From assembly GCA_022494885.1 (NCBI GenBank), contig JAGVSM010003460.1, positions 124,001-188,000 of the forward strand: 64,000 nt of DNA, written 5' to 3'. This stretch comes from Micrasema longulum. Its lineage: Eukaryota; Arthropoda; Insecta; Trichoptera; Brachycentridae. The notes beneath the pieces are model-generated. The model saw only the letters and a list, made by a program, of their open reading frames with translations. It was not told the origin of the DNA and did not search any database. This document shows, one piece after another, positions 21,487-31,545 of the stretch (positions are counted from its first letter, which is position 1; each line of letters begins with the position of its first letter). The position numbers were made by a program, and so were the translations under genes.

Positions 21487-21620
21487 TGCCCATTTCCTTA
21501 AAATCGTAAATAACTTATGGTGGAAAAATACTATCGAGTTGTCGTGGGATTTGCACCTCGAACCGTTGATCCGTGGGTCCACATAACTCCTAAAGGACCA
21601 CAATCTGGTTTTATGGGTTT
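21487..21620 (-). mobile_element. SINE D copy, degenerate
   Basis: 'gtcgtgggatttgcacctcgaaccgttgatccgtgggtcca' and 'ggaccacaatctggttttatg' match the antisense head. Confidence 0.6.
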
Positions 21621-22129
21621 ATTCTTATTAATTTTAATAAAAAAAAAATTCATGATTGTTTTATTTGTTAGTTATTTCTCTTCTATTTTATGCAACGAAA
21701 ATATTTTTTTTCTGTGTAATATGATAAAATTGGCTGTGCACTATTGTACTTTTTTTACTGAATTAATATTATGTTATTGTCATAAATATCACAACTGTGT
21801 TTAAAAAATCGAATATTTATTTCAAATAATTTATACAGAGATATGAAAAGTTTACAAAAAAACACAAAAAAAATATATAATGGATGATTCAAATAAGACG
21901 CAAAGTGACACTCGGGAATGACTGAAAGCATATACGAAGATTAAAAAAAGTTTTCACTATTAATTCACGATGTGAGTAAACCAGATGAAAATTATTTACA
22001 TTAATAAAATATAGCAGTTGTTATTTCAATTATTTTATTACAAATCAAATTGGCAGACAAGTGAAAAGTTTCATAATTGTTTTGAAAAATATTATTTGTA
22101 AAAGTAAGGTGTTGACTAAATTTTTAATT
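21621..22129. other. No gene recognised
   Basis: The 95-codon frame 21517-21804 starts inside the SINE and is not supported as a gene. Confidence 0.35.
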
Positions 22130-22545
22130 TGTATTGGTCGGAGGGAGTTAAAAAAATTATTGTTCGATGTAGGAGGGCGTAATCTGGTTTTTAGTTTTTC
22201 TGGTAATGAATAAGGATTTAGGATTTAGGGATTTAGGTTTTATTTAGGTGTTTATAATATATTTATTATTTACTTTTAAATCTGGAAGTAGGGCACACAT
22301 GGGCATATTGTTATGTGTGCTCTAATAATAATAATAAAATTGTAATTATTTTTTATATTACATTATAAAAAATAATATTTACTGCCTTAGAACGGGGAAG
22401 CTATCCCTAGTAATGCAGTTTAGATGACTCACCAAAAATAAAAAATATGTATGTATACTTTTACTACTCAATTGATCTGGTTTAAATAATTCAATGTAAA
22501 TTACTGAAATAAAGATGTAAAAATAAATAAATAAATAAAGTAAGA
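22130..22545 (+). mobile_element. LINE-type 3' end, family I copy 2
   Basis: Homologous to 14560-14965; ends in 'aaaaataaataaataaataaa', consistent with a retrotransposed 3' terminus. Confidence 0.5.
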
Positions 22546-22865
22546 TAATAAAGAAAGTGATTAAACGGTAAGATCCTAAAGATTAAGTCAAGTATTTGTC
22601 TAAATAAAAAAAAAGTCATATTGAAAACATTGTTTAAAAAACCAAATTGTCTAAGAAGTTTGATAAATTAAATGGTATTTCTGACGTTTTATAGGAGATA
22701 AAATAAATAAAATAGTTTAATCACCTTGCCACAAAACGTTTTTTAAACTTCAAAGTTCATGAATAATTTCTTTTATCTCTCTTAAAATGTGTGTTAAGTT
22801 TAGTTAGTTTACATAAGAAGATGTGTATATTTAAAGTTAAAGTTTCTTTTTTCATTTTCTCATCC
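22546..22865. other. No gene recognised
   Basis: AT-rich, nothing identified. Confidence 0.35.
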
Positions 22866-23165
22866 GCTTTTAAATGGAGCATATGAGCATCATCAGACGC
22901 CTTCGAGCCAAACGCCAGCCAGCACTCTCGCCTTCTCCCATGCCAATTCCGCGACCCTTAGTTCCGCCTAATAAATCCGAAAGATCGTCATTCACGGCCT
23001 CCCAGGAAGGCGGGAGCCCGCAAGCGTAAAGAAGAGGCAACGTGAGTTTAGGTTCTCCTAAGGCATGCGCAGCACGTGGCCAAGCCAGGTCCACCGTCGC
23101 ATCCCCAAGACGCTCGTTATAGGAGGTTGCTACGTCCGTTCTCGGACTTCAATAATGGTTATAAC
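22866..23165 (-). pseudogene. RTE-like LINE C-terminal relic (family J)
   Basis: A GC-rich island. The minus strand carries 'ggccacgtgctgcgcatgcc' (the GHVLRMP block of RTE-like LINE C-termini), then a Gly/Pro-rich segment and 'gatgacgatctttcggatttattaggcggaactaag'. Homologues lie at 27763-28080 (minus) and 37795-38178 (plus). Frames are scrambled. The 74- and 68-codon frames here are pieces of it. Confidence 0.5.
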
Positions 23166-23367
23166 GTCGAATCACTTTTTAAATTCTCCTCAAGCACTTA
23201 CTCTCAAAACTCAGAAGTTTGGTATTTTGAATTTTGGTTAGGTGTCAAGATTCGCCTCCATATAGGAGTGCTGGCATTATAAAAGAGTTGAATGATCGGA
23301 ATATCAGTTTACTAATTTACTTTTAGTAACTGTGTTTTTTAATATTTTAATTTAATTTAAAAATGTA

Positions 23368-23510
23368 TTTTTACACTAGAATATTTCATAGTCCCAGGAC
23401 TGGCACCTGAAGCGCAAGACTGGTCATTTTGAAAAATGATCAAGATGCGCTGCGATTAGTGTACTAATGCAGTGCCCTATGCACCATTATATGCGGAAAG
23501 TTAATGATAA
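23368..23510 (+). mobile_element. SINE E body
   Basis: 'ctagaatatttcatagtcccaggactggcacctgaagcgcaagactgg' and 'gtgtactaatgcagtgccctatgcaccatta'. Confidence 0.75.
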
Positions 23511-24243
23511 TGATTTTGAATTGTTTGGCGGTTGATGTTTCTTTTTTGTGCTTTTTAACAACTACACTATCTAGGTACGACAAACCATAAACTAACGCAA
23601 TATAAACCATTCTAGATAAACGATAACTATACTTTAAAATTGATCTTTACCACGGACACCACACAGTGAGACCAAACAATTTCATTTTCTGGTATTACAG
23701 TGCCAGGTACTAACCAGGTATAAGGTAAGAGCTAATAAGGATAAATTGCGCTTTCAGTCGGTACCCAATGTTCCTGAGCTTTATAAATCGTAACCATTTG
23801 CATGAATTAAATATTGCAGGGGAACGTTACAAATATAAAGCTCCATTAATAAATAACAAGAGTTTATTATATAAAGCAATGCATCAAATAAAGAACATTT
23901 TTTACAAAAAGAGAACCTGTTTTTTGCATCACAATAGACCAAGACGCCAAATTACAATAAGCGAACTCCTAAACACATTTTAGTAGTTATAATCTCATTA
24001 GAAATCAAATTCCAAATTCCTTTGGCAGAGTCAAGCAAATTGTATTTTTAGTATAAAATCACCCTTTTAAATAAATCCTGGATGGATTTCTATAAATTAC
24101 AAAATTTTATTAAATTGTCCAGCTATCTTAACCTCTCTAGGGGGCGAAGAAGATTTAGCATAGCAAGCCGATGTTTTTTTATTCCTTTTAAATGAAACAC
24201 AATATCCTAATTTATGTATGATTGATTGAATAATATGGCTTTT
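23511..24243. other. No gene recognised; one unassigned frame
   Basis: A 71-codon plus-strand frame at 23768-23983 (Lys/Asn-rich, including HHNRPRRQITISELLNTF) matches no family I know. The rest is AT-rich without signal. Confidence 0.3.
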
Positions 24244-24760
24244 AACAATATATTTAAAGTATGAAGTTTAGTCAGTAAAGAAGCCGCCTCTTGTCGTGAA
24301 GCAAATGCTAGTCCAAACAAGCACATTTTTCGTGGCATTTTTGCCGACTTCTGGTGTTATTTCGGCAATTTATTTTCCGATGTTATCCTTAAAAATCAGG
24401 ATTAAAGCTAGTTTGCCGCTTTGCGTATTCCACTTCAAGTATTCATATAGGAGAAAATCGAGGACGATCACATCAGAGGATCGTGGAAGCCACTCGATAC
24501 TCGAAATCACCACCTTTTTACATTATTCGGCAGGGGAAATTTTTTGGCAAAATTTGCATCGTAGTATGAGATATGTGTGACATGGCACCACCCTGTTTGA
24601 ATCACATGTGCTGTAATCCCAATAGAGTATTAGGGCAAAATAAAATTTTCCAACATTTCACGACAGTAATCACCAGTTACTGTTAGGGCATCCTCAATGT
24701 GCACGGCGTCGAAGAGAAGTGCCAGAACGTTTACAAACAGTATCACTGCATCGTTTTTTT
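24244..24760 (-). pseudogene. Mariner-like (IS630-type) transposase relic
   Basis: The minus-strand frame reads LTVTGDYCREMLENFIL (about 24620-24690). A decayed FQQDGAPPH-like block follows, then EWLPRSSDVIVLDFLLYEYL (about 24440-24495) and a C-terminal KNVLVWTSICFTTRGGFF. The order 'TVTGDSYLxMLxxFxLP... QQDGAPPH ...WPPRSPDLTPLDFFLWGYLK' is that of a widespread insect group of Tc1/mariner-related transposases. The catalytic block before LTPLDF is mutated and there are stops. Only the C-terminal half is present, and inverted termini were not located. Confidence 0.65.
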
Positions 24761-24865
24761 TGCTCTATATTAGCTACATTATCTCTCAGACTTTGCTTAA
24801 TATAACAATGTATGGCAATTATTCATAATAAGTTAAATAATTGACTTTCTTGATACATCAGTAAC

Positions 24866-25096
24866 GTTTTTTTTCTTTTTTTTAAAGGAATAACCCGCTA
24901 AGCCTCTATTTTGAAGCTTGTCAGCAGGTGGGAAAGGGGGGATATGAAAGGTGGGAACGAAAAATACACCACAACACCTAGACAAATTGAGAAACAATCG
25001 TATTATGATTTTTTTTCTTGCAACTGGCAGGAATCGAACCCGCGAAGCCAGTTTCACAGTTGGCCATCTAACAAACTGCGCCACGGCGCCTGTCAT
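24866..25096 (-). mobile_element. SINE F (tRNA-derived)
   Basis: The minus-strand head 'ggcgccgtggcgcagtttgttagatggcc' has an A-box-like TGGCGCAGTTTG and B box GGTTCGATTCC. It is followed by an unrelated body and an A-rich end (poly-T at 24868-24883). No amino-acid-acceptor pairing closes the head, so it is a SINE rather than a working tRNA. Overlapping frames of 69-87 codons are its translation. Confidence 0.65.
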
Positions 25097-25329
25097 CGAA
25101 AAATTAATGCGATTTTCTTCGGGTATTCACAAATGTACGATTATTTACATAAAAATATAATTTAAACACGATGTTGCGGTGTTAGATGCTCCATAATAAA
25201 TAACTATCGACCAGTTTTCACAGCTGTCAACTATGAGCAGACAAACGGCAACCAAACAAAAATGGCGACCATATAACATCAGTATGTTTATATTATAATT
25301 TTCGTAATCAAAGCAGGCCTTGTTGCACA

Positions 25330-25590
25330 AAATCCTGATAAAGGATATTGAGTGAGAAAAAACCCATCTAGCAGTGTGGTTGGTACATTGGCTTACCATT
25401 TTCGAGGTTCCAGGATCGATTTCGGGTAGGGAAATATCGTTGGAAACATCCTGAAATAACTGTTTATAAGATGTTTTTACATTGCAATATTTCACTGTCC
25501 CTGGACTGGCACCGGGAGCAAAAACTGATCACATGTAGAAGATACACAAGATTTGGTGTATGCAGTGTCCTATGCACCATCGAGTTCTGA
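25330..25590 (+). mobile_element. SINE E copy
   Basis: 'atcctgataaaggatattgagtg', head with 'gaggttccaggatcgattt', body 'cattgcaatatttcactgtccctggactggcacc', end 'cagtgtcctatgcaccat'. Confidence 0.75.
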
Positions 25591-25783
25591 TAAAGATATG
25601 ATCACAATATTACGTATATTTCTTTATTTGCGTATAAGTATTAAAACTAAAATAAATAAATTTATGGTTGGAAAAAACTGCAATTTTACAATAAGTAACA
25701 CCGTATAAATATGAATGTACCAAAAGTTAAATAAATAAATATCTTGATGACGTCCTACAGAAAAATTGTATTGATAAAAAAAT

Positions 25784-25814
25784 CGGCGTCCTCCGTAAGG
25801 TATTGGTCACGACG
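25784..25814 (+). mobile_element. SINE G, left part (split by Transib)
   Basis: 'cggcgtcctccgtaaggtattggtcacgacg' aligns with the SINE G head at 63101-63070 (minus). The SINE resumes at 28513. Confidence 0.8.
25810..25814. repeat. Transib target duplication, left
   Basis: CGACG, repeated at 28513-28517 immediately beyond the other terminus; 5 bp is the duplication length of Transib elements. Confidence 0.85.
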
Positions 25815-25853
25815 CACAGTGTTTTGACCCATACAAGCTACAAGATAAAAAGT
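25815..25853 (+). repeat. Transib 5' terminus, RSS-like
   Basis: Heptamer CACAGTG (25815-25821), 23-bp spacer, then ATAAAAAGT (25845-25853). The layout equals a 23-spacer V(D)J recombination signal, consensus CACAGTG and ACAAAAACC. Confidence 0.8.
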
Positions 25854-26078
25854 CACTTTTGAATTCTTAAACGATGACGTCATGGGGGCATTACCAGATA
25901 GTTAGTGTGACGATTGTAAGCCTAATTGGGGTGTTTAATGCTTAGGGTGATTCATACCAGAATATGAAAGTCGGATAATTGGTTTTTGAAAGCCTAATTA
26001 CATTTATTTGCATTTTGGCGTCCGACGTGTAAAGGTTGTTTATCAAGTTTAAAGTTTTTTATTTCGATTTTTAAAAAA

Positions 26079-27762
26079 ATGGAAGCTATTTTGGAAGGTA
26101 TGTTGTATAGTTTTTTTTCTAATATTTTAATGTATTTCATTTAGGTACTTAAAAAAACAATAATTTAACTTATGTATTTTTCAGTAGTTAAAAAAATATC
26201 AATTTCTAACTTCTCGAGAATTTATCTCGGAGAGTATATCAAAGTAGCAAAATATTATTTTTATTTTTCAATAGACCAATTTATTGTTAATTCATTACAG
26301 TTTCGATATTTTACCGCACGAAGTTGCATCTATCTTATTTTGTTATTTTACAGGTACCAGATACGAGATTTACAGGCAAGAATTGTACGTGATGTGGAAG
26401 AGTTTGACGAAGAAAGAAAGGCTTCAAGGAGTGTTAAATAATATTGTTAGTAAATTTGAAGTCGGTGAACTCAGTGCAAGTGGTGAAAAACTGTTAAAAA
26501 ATCAAATTAAGCTTATTTGTTTAAATATTAGCAGAAAATGGACCGAATCTGGCTGTAAACTAGATAGATTTGTTAAAAAAAAAATTGAGTGGCTCGACGG
26601 TAGTGAAAATATTTTGATATGTGAAAACTTTCGACAAAGTCCTTCAGTAGACATGAATGAACCATCTACGTCTACTGGAAGGCCCGCAAAGGATTTTGGG
26701 GCATGCAGTGATCAGTGCAAAAGGACAAAAGTGCGTGATTTAGTGAGTACGAAGACATCTGAAGAACTTTCGTTTGCCACGCAGGTATCTATTCGAGCAT
26801 CAGGAAAACGCACAGTTGCCGATCTCCTAAAGAAAATTTTGAAAGCTACTCCCAATGAAATAGCAAAAATACGTAGGGAACGTCAACAAGTAAACAAACG
26901 GCGGGCATTGACAATTGAGGAAGCGCTAAGTTTATACGTTGACTGTAAATGATCTTCGCATTCCTACAAAGTTATGCGTAAAAATGCCATAAAAACCGGC
27001 CACAACATATATCCGGCATTTTATAGTTTAAGAAAAGCAAAAAAAGCATGTTGCCTGAGCAAGGAATTTGTCAAAATAACGGAAACTAGTGCAGAAATCC
27101 AGCTACAAGCGATTTTAAATCATACGGTGGAACGATTTCTAAATGTAGAATCAGAAGTCTTAAAAGAAAAAGTTCCTTCAGGTTCTGTACTGACTCTTAT
27201 ATGCAAGTGGGGTGGAGATGGAAGCTCGGGACATGGTAATTATAAACAGAAATTTCACACAGAGCATGCACTAGATGAATTTTTATTTATTATGTCATTC
27301 GTTCCAATACAACTAAGGCTTAATGATGACCCTAATATAGTAATTTGGCAAAATGTAAGCCCTTCCTCAACCTCTTATTGTCGTCCTATTAAATTTATTT
27401 TCGCCAAAGAAACTGATATTCTTACTAAGTCTGAAATCGAAAAACTTCAAGATGCAATTGAAAAACTTGAAAATTTTAATGTTAATATTGGAGGTGTAGT
27501 ATTGTCCATAAAATTGAAAATGCTTTTAACAATGGTAGATGGTAAAATTTGCAACGTTTTGGCTGAAAATAAGTCAACCATGTCCTGTTATATTTGTGGC
27601 GCCAAACCCAGTGAAATGAATTCTATTAGTATTAATAGAGTTTCTCGACAAGAATTTTATTCCTTTGGCTTATCTACATTACATGCTCTTTTTATATTTC
27701 TCAAAATACATCTATTTGAAAATCACTTAAAACAAATGTTTTATTTAAAAACCTTTAAGTTT
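26079..27762 (+). pseudogene. Transib (RAG1-related) transposase relic
   Basis: A 19-bp first coding exon (MEAILE plus one base, 26079-26097) is followed by GTATGT. An intron ending TTTTACAG at 26353 joins in phase to GTRYEIYRQELYVMWKSL. The frame runs to 26949, meets one TGA (26950-26952) and continues unshifted as SSHSYKVMRKNAIKTGHNIY. Key blocks are KWGGDGSSGHGNY (Asp codon 27217-27219, likely the first catalytic Asp as in RAG1 'DGFGDG'), a CRPIKFIFAKETD block, SCYICGAKPSEMN (CxxC, RAG1-like zinc site) and FGLSTLHA near the second catalytic region. Beyond this the product is lost by deletion and by insertion of a LINE piece. The family normally reaches roughly 650-700 residues. The frame of 330 codons ends in the LINE insert and is chimeric. 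Confidence 0.8.
27749..27762. repeat. Target duplication of the LINE insert, left
   Basis: AAACCTTTAAGTTT here and AAACTTTTAAGTTT at 28081-28094 (13 of 14). Confidence 0.65.
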
Positions 27763-28080
27763 TATCATCATCATACCATATCCGCTCCCTATGTGGAGCA
27801 TATGGATTCCATAATCTGCCTCCGGCCAAGCGATCGACCTCCTGTACATCCTCCCAAGTTAAGTCCACGCACCGCAACTCTGACGCAAACTGCCCACAAA
27901 TTGTCAACAGTGAACGACCAGGACGCCAAGAACCTGATGCCTTGTAACATAGGCAAGCATGGTTAAGGCTCTCGGAAGGCATACGTAGTACATGGCCTTG
28001 CCAGCCAAAACGCCTTGGATGACAGTAGATACCAAGGGTTGCTGTGTCCGTTGCCTCACTTCTGTGTTCCTTACAATGCC
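27763..28080 (-). pseudogene. RTE-like LINE fragment inside Transib (family J)
   Basis: The minus strand reads GHVLRMP-like sequence (about 27985), then SESLNHACLCYKASGSWRPG and a DLTWEDV block. It ends beside ATCATCATC (27764-27772), matching the short (GAT)n tails of RTE elements. A 14-bp near-perfect duplication flanks it. It is antisense to the transposase. The 75-codon minus frame here is this relic. Confidence 0.6.
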
Positions 28081-28473
28081 AAACTTTTAAGTTTATTTAA
28101 ACCCTTTCAGTTGTCATGTTTAACATAATAAAATCAGCTGTAAAATGGTTATTCTGACAAACAAGTGAAGGCAGATTAGTTCTCTCGGGTGAAATCTTTA
28201 TTTTATGCCTAAGTATCTAATATAATTTTCAATGATTTATTTTATGGGTTGACCGATTTATCAGTCAATAGAATTAAAGTAATAATTTCAATTATTTATG
28301 ATCCTTAAAAACATTATTGGATGAAGATATCAATTTCCAGAAAATTTATTTCGTTTATTAAATAACAAAATGTGACATATTTTTTATAAAACGAATTATT
28401 ATTACATATTTAATAAAAAAAACCTCTTTTTAGGATTAAATGAATCGCATACGTGAGTTAAAAGTACATTCAG

Positions 28474-28512
28474 AATTTTTAGTTTCTAGCTTGTATGAAA
28501 CGAAACACTGTG
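28474..28512 (-). repeat. Transib 3' terminus, RSS-like
   Basis: Read inwards on the minus strand: CACAGTG, a 23-bp spacer sharing CATACAAGCTA with the other end, then CTAAAAATT. Confidence 0.8.
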
Positions 28513-28660
28513 CGACGCTTGGCTCACAAACGGAAGGTTACGGGTTCGATTACCCGTGAGAATACAAAGCTTGAATGTGATTTTTCTCAAGCCTGGAGTA
28601 CTGTTTTGTAATTCAGCCCTGAAATTGGGCCTTCTGGCATGTTGTGTAGTAAAAAAAATT
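28513..28660 (+). mobile_element. SINE G, right part
   Basis: Starts with the duplicated CGACG, then 'cttggctcacaaacggaaggttacgggttcgattacccgtgag' (B box GGGTTCGATTACC). The body 'gtgatttttctcaagcctgg' and '3-prime gggccttctggcatgttgtgtag' plus A-run match the intact copy at 62925-63101. Confidence 0.8.
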
Positions 28661-28819
28661 AGAAATCAAAAATCTTAGTTTAAAAAATATGTGTATGAAG
28701 CGCAAACTCCGTGACTTTTCATTTTAATACTTTGTTTGTACTTTAATATTTTTCTTCTATTTTCTATTTACAATTATTTAAGGTATAATTTCGTTACCCA
28801 TATTTATTTTTTATTATAT

Positions 28820-29165
28820 ATCATCATCATCATCATCATCATCAGCCGTCTCTTGTCCAATGTTGAACATTGGCCTCCCCCTTTAGTCTCCATATTTCCC
28901 TATCCCGAGCCAACCGCATGCAACCACTTCCTGCAACTCGTCTTATGTCATCAGACCACCTTGTCTGAGGCCTGCCGACACTTCTTCTACCCGTGTTGGG
29001 TCGCCATTCCAGGACTTTTTTGGTCCATCTAGATTCTGGGTATTTCGTTGAGAGACAGAAAAACCAATACATGGATTAGAGCGAGAATAAAGATCACGAT
29101 GTGGTCCATAGGGCTGCCAACCAGAAATGGAGCTGGGCTGGTCATATAGCCAGAATCACAGACTC
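28820..29165. pseudogene. RTE LINE C-terminus with 5' inversion
   Basis: The minus-strand part, about 28845-29035, encodes SRWTKKVLEWRPNTGRRSVG, then RPQTRWSDDIRRVAGSG and a DREIWRLKGEA block. It ends in a (GAT)n tail seen as ATC repeats at 28821-28844. This is the conserved C-terminus of RTE endonuclease-reverse transcriptases. The residues that should precede it (DVVHRAANQKWSWAGHIARI) lie beyond it at 29098-29157 but on the plus strand. The element is therefore inverted at its 5' side, as produced by twin priming. It is 5' truncated. Confidence 0.75.
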
Positions 29166-29534
29166 TTATTATACATAATTACATACAATTATGAACTCAC
29201 GTTTAAAAACTTTGTCGTAGATTTTGCTTTAAAAAAAACAAAAAATATGCAAAAGCTTAAATAAAAATGCACCAGGTAAATTAAGGTAAAATTTGTCATT
29301 CTAAAATATGGACTAAGTTAATCACATTAAAGGTTGCCGGAGAAAGTTACTGAATATTCATAGCACTGCAACATAATTAAAGTTTGCAGCAAAAGTAGTT
29401 ACATACCAACCAGCCATGTACCATATTCCTCCAGTGAATAAAAATACAACCATTCAGAAATAGTACGAAAATTCATAAAAGAACGTAAATTTAAAGTAGT
29501 GTTACCACCTGAAATATTAAAATTAATGAAAAAC
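29166..29534. other. No gene recognised
   Basis: AT-rich, nothing identified. Confidence 0.35.
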
Positions 29535-29632
29535 ATATAGCGAGATTGCGAGACGCTATCTCCATCGGTGCATACCGAGACGGTATATTTAACTTCTATA
29601 CTACCCGTATCTTCCTCGGATATTATATTTAT
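29535..29632 (+). repeat. Repeat H, left half
   Basis: 'gacgctatctccatcggtgcataccgagacggtat...ttaacttctatactacccgtatct' matches 43391-43470. The other half is at 30722-30850, beyond a LINE. Confidence 0.5.
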
Positions 29633-30718
29633 TTATTTAATTTACAGGAACAAACAGTCGAAAATGATATAATAACATAAAAAAAGATACGGCTTAAGGA
29701 CAGACCAGCGAAGTTTCTTAGTAAAAATCATACATACTAAATTGTGGTACAACAAAAGGCAGTGTTTATGTGTATTTGTATGAGAGTAAGTTGAAAGGTG
29801 TGTTTGTGTATATGTGGGAGTAAGTGTTTAGGTGTGTATAAGTGTGAGCATCATTAAATAGCAAGTGGGATCGTATCGCAGCCAGAAAGAATCAGTCTTA
29901 ATTTATTTTTAAATAAATTAAGGGGCGTGTTAAATACATCAATAGATGAAAAAAAAGCATTATGGTTAGAGCAAGAACGATAGAGGAAAGAGTGTTGTGC
30001 ATAGTTAGTGCTATAGACTGGCAGATGGAATAAATACTTATTTCTTGTTATGCAAAGGGGGACATTTAGATTAATTTTGGAGAGTAGGTTAAAAGAGTCT
30101 TCTTTATTATTTAATAGTTCATATAAATAGCATAATTCAAATAAAGTGCGTCTACTTTAAGGGTAAAAAAAATATTTTGTTTGGCAGATTAGCTGTAAGT
30201 GCAAAGCGTTTTATTATTTTTATAATCTAGGTGTTTCAAAAATTTTCGTTGAACGTTTTCAATCCTTTCTATGTTTGTTATGTATTTTGGGCTACTTAAA
30301 CGGATGCAAACTCCAAGTTACTGCGTACAAAAGTGTTGTATAGTTTTCAATATGCTTGGTTTTTTAAAGGGTTTGGAAATTCTAAAAATGAAGCCCAGCA
30401 TTTGGTAAGCTTTTTTAACAAAAGAATTTAGGTGAAACCCAAACAGCAATCTACTATCAAAAATAACTCCTAAGTCTCTTATCTCTCTACACCGTAATAT
30501 GAAATTATCTTTGTTTGTATAATTGTGCGTAAATTTGTTTTTACTTTTAGTAAATGTTATTGAATAACATTTTAAGGTATTAATGTACAATTGATTTTTG
30601 TTACAATAATCAATTAGACGATCAAGATCTTTTTGGATATTTACACAGTGCGATATATCGTTATATAATTTGGATCTACCGACATGTCGCCAACATACGC
30701 GCTTCCATTCCGACAACC
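29633..30718 (-). pseudogene. Jockey-like LINE, 5' truncated, inside repeat H
   Basis: Minus-strand coding (30318-30664) reads SHCVNIQKDLDRLIDYCNKN, then QLYINTLKCYSITFTKSKN, then a CREIRDLGVIFDSRLLFGFH block and KKAYQMLGFIFRISKPFKK. This is the post-FADD palm/thumb region of Jockey-type reverse transcriptases. The catalytic box itself is lost. Downstream C-terminal coding is decayed, and the 3' UTR runs to about 29640. Residues before SHCVN in the open frame come from flanking DNA. It is clearly related to the LINE at 16580-18134 and to the tail at 13130-13476. Confidence 0.7.
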
Positions 30719-30721
30719 AAT

Positions 30722-30850
30722 AAAAAAATGCTAAACATGATTTTTAAATAATTTTTGATGATTCCCCGACGCATGATTAACTTTTCATATGTCAGTATCT
30801 ACCGAGGTACTGCAAAGCAGGCTCCATCGATTTTTTTTACTAACCCAAGT
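30722..30850 (+). repeat. Repeat H, right half
   Basis: 'aacatgatttttaaataatttttgatgattcc', 'tatctaccgaggtactgcaaagcaggctccat' match 43658-43765 in order. Confidence 0.45.
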
Positions 30851-31249
30851 TTTGAAACCGAAGGCTAGATGCTGTTAAATGTCAATTTGGCATCACCTAC
30901 TCCAAAATTATGTCATGAAATACATCAATTTACAATTTTGGGTGACGGCTTGATTAAATTTTTGGTCTTTTGAAAAAAAAGTTTTTTGAAAAATTTAATT
31001 TTTTGTCTTGAAAACGAAAAGGAGAAATTTTCGCCATGTTTGTGAGATGTGTAGAATATAAATAAAATAAATATATAAATATTAAATTTGTTAGTCGAGA
31101 TTCGTCATTATACTTTTTTAAAGTGATTTAAGCAAAAAAGCGCAGGATTATCTGTAGTCACGTGAGGTCTATCACATTTTTTCACATTTAAAGACTATCA
31201 ATTTTAAAAAAGTATATTTCTAAAGCTTTATAGATTACGACTTTTCCCG
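30851..31249. other. No gene recognised
   Basis: AT-rich, nothing identified. Confidence 0.35.
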
Positions 31250-31545
31250 AATGAGTCCGCCTCGTAATTGAATGATTAACTCGTTAACCTACCATGGTTG
31301 TGAACCTGGGTTCGATTTCTCGTTGGGTCGACGTAATAGCGCCCTTGAGGTGGTTTTTACAAAAATGGCGCTACATAAATTATCCAACTATATATATATT
31401 ATATAAAGATATTTTTAAAGTGGTTAAAAACTACAGTATTTCACTGCTTCTGGACTGATACCTAAAGCGTAAGACTGAACTCATTACCTTCCTTTCGACA
31501 AAAATTAGCCAGATTCATTACGTTTAGAGTGCCAAACGAACCTAA
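31250..31545 (+). mobile_element. SINE E copy
   Basis: 'gagtccgcctcgtaattgaatgattaactcg', B box 'gggttcgattt', body 'ctacagtatttcactgcttctggactgatacc'. A 'tatatatatatt' patch is inserted or expanded in the middle. Confidence 0.7.

Larger units (their letters stand above)
25815..28512 (+). mobile_element. Transib DNA transposon, both ends present
   Basis: A 2698-bp element beginning CACAGTG and ending CACTGTG, flanked by CGACG on both sides. The outer 40 bp of the two ends match at about 32 positions. The internal plus-strand gene is a RAG1-related Transib transposase relic (26079-27762). An RTE-like fragment (27763-28080) has inserted into it. The flanks outside the duplication together form one SINE G copy, which confirms both boundaries independently. 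The C-terminal third of the transposase, including the last catalytic acidic residue, is absent, so the copy cannot be autonomous. Confidence 0.85.

Noticed and set aside
25020..25096. Possible functional tRNA gene on the minus strand
   Set aside because: A and B boxes are present but acceptor-stem pairing is absent and a SINE body with an A-rich tail follows.
24833..25165. Overlapping frames of 69-87 codons with GC-richer sequence
   Set aside because: The region is a tRNA-derived SINE; the frames on both strands are by-products.
27755..27966. C-terminal part of the 330-codon frame as genuine Transib protein
   Set aside because: From 27763 the sequence is an antisense LINE fragment flanked by a target duplication, so these residues are not transposase.
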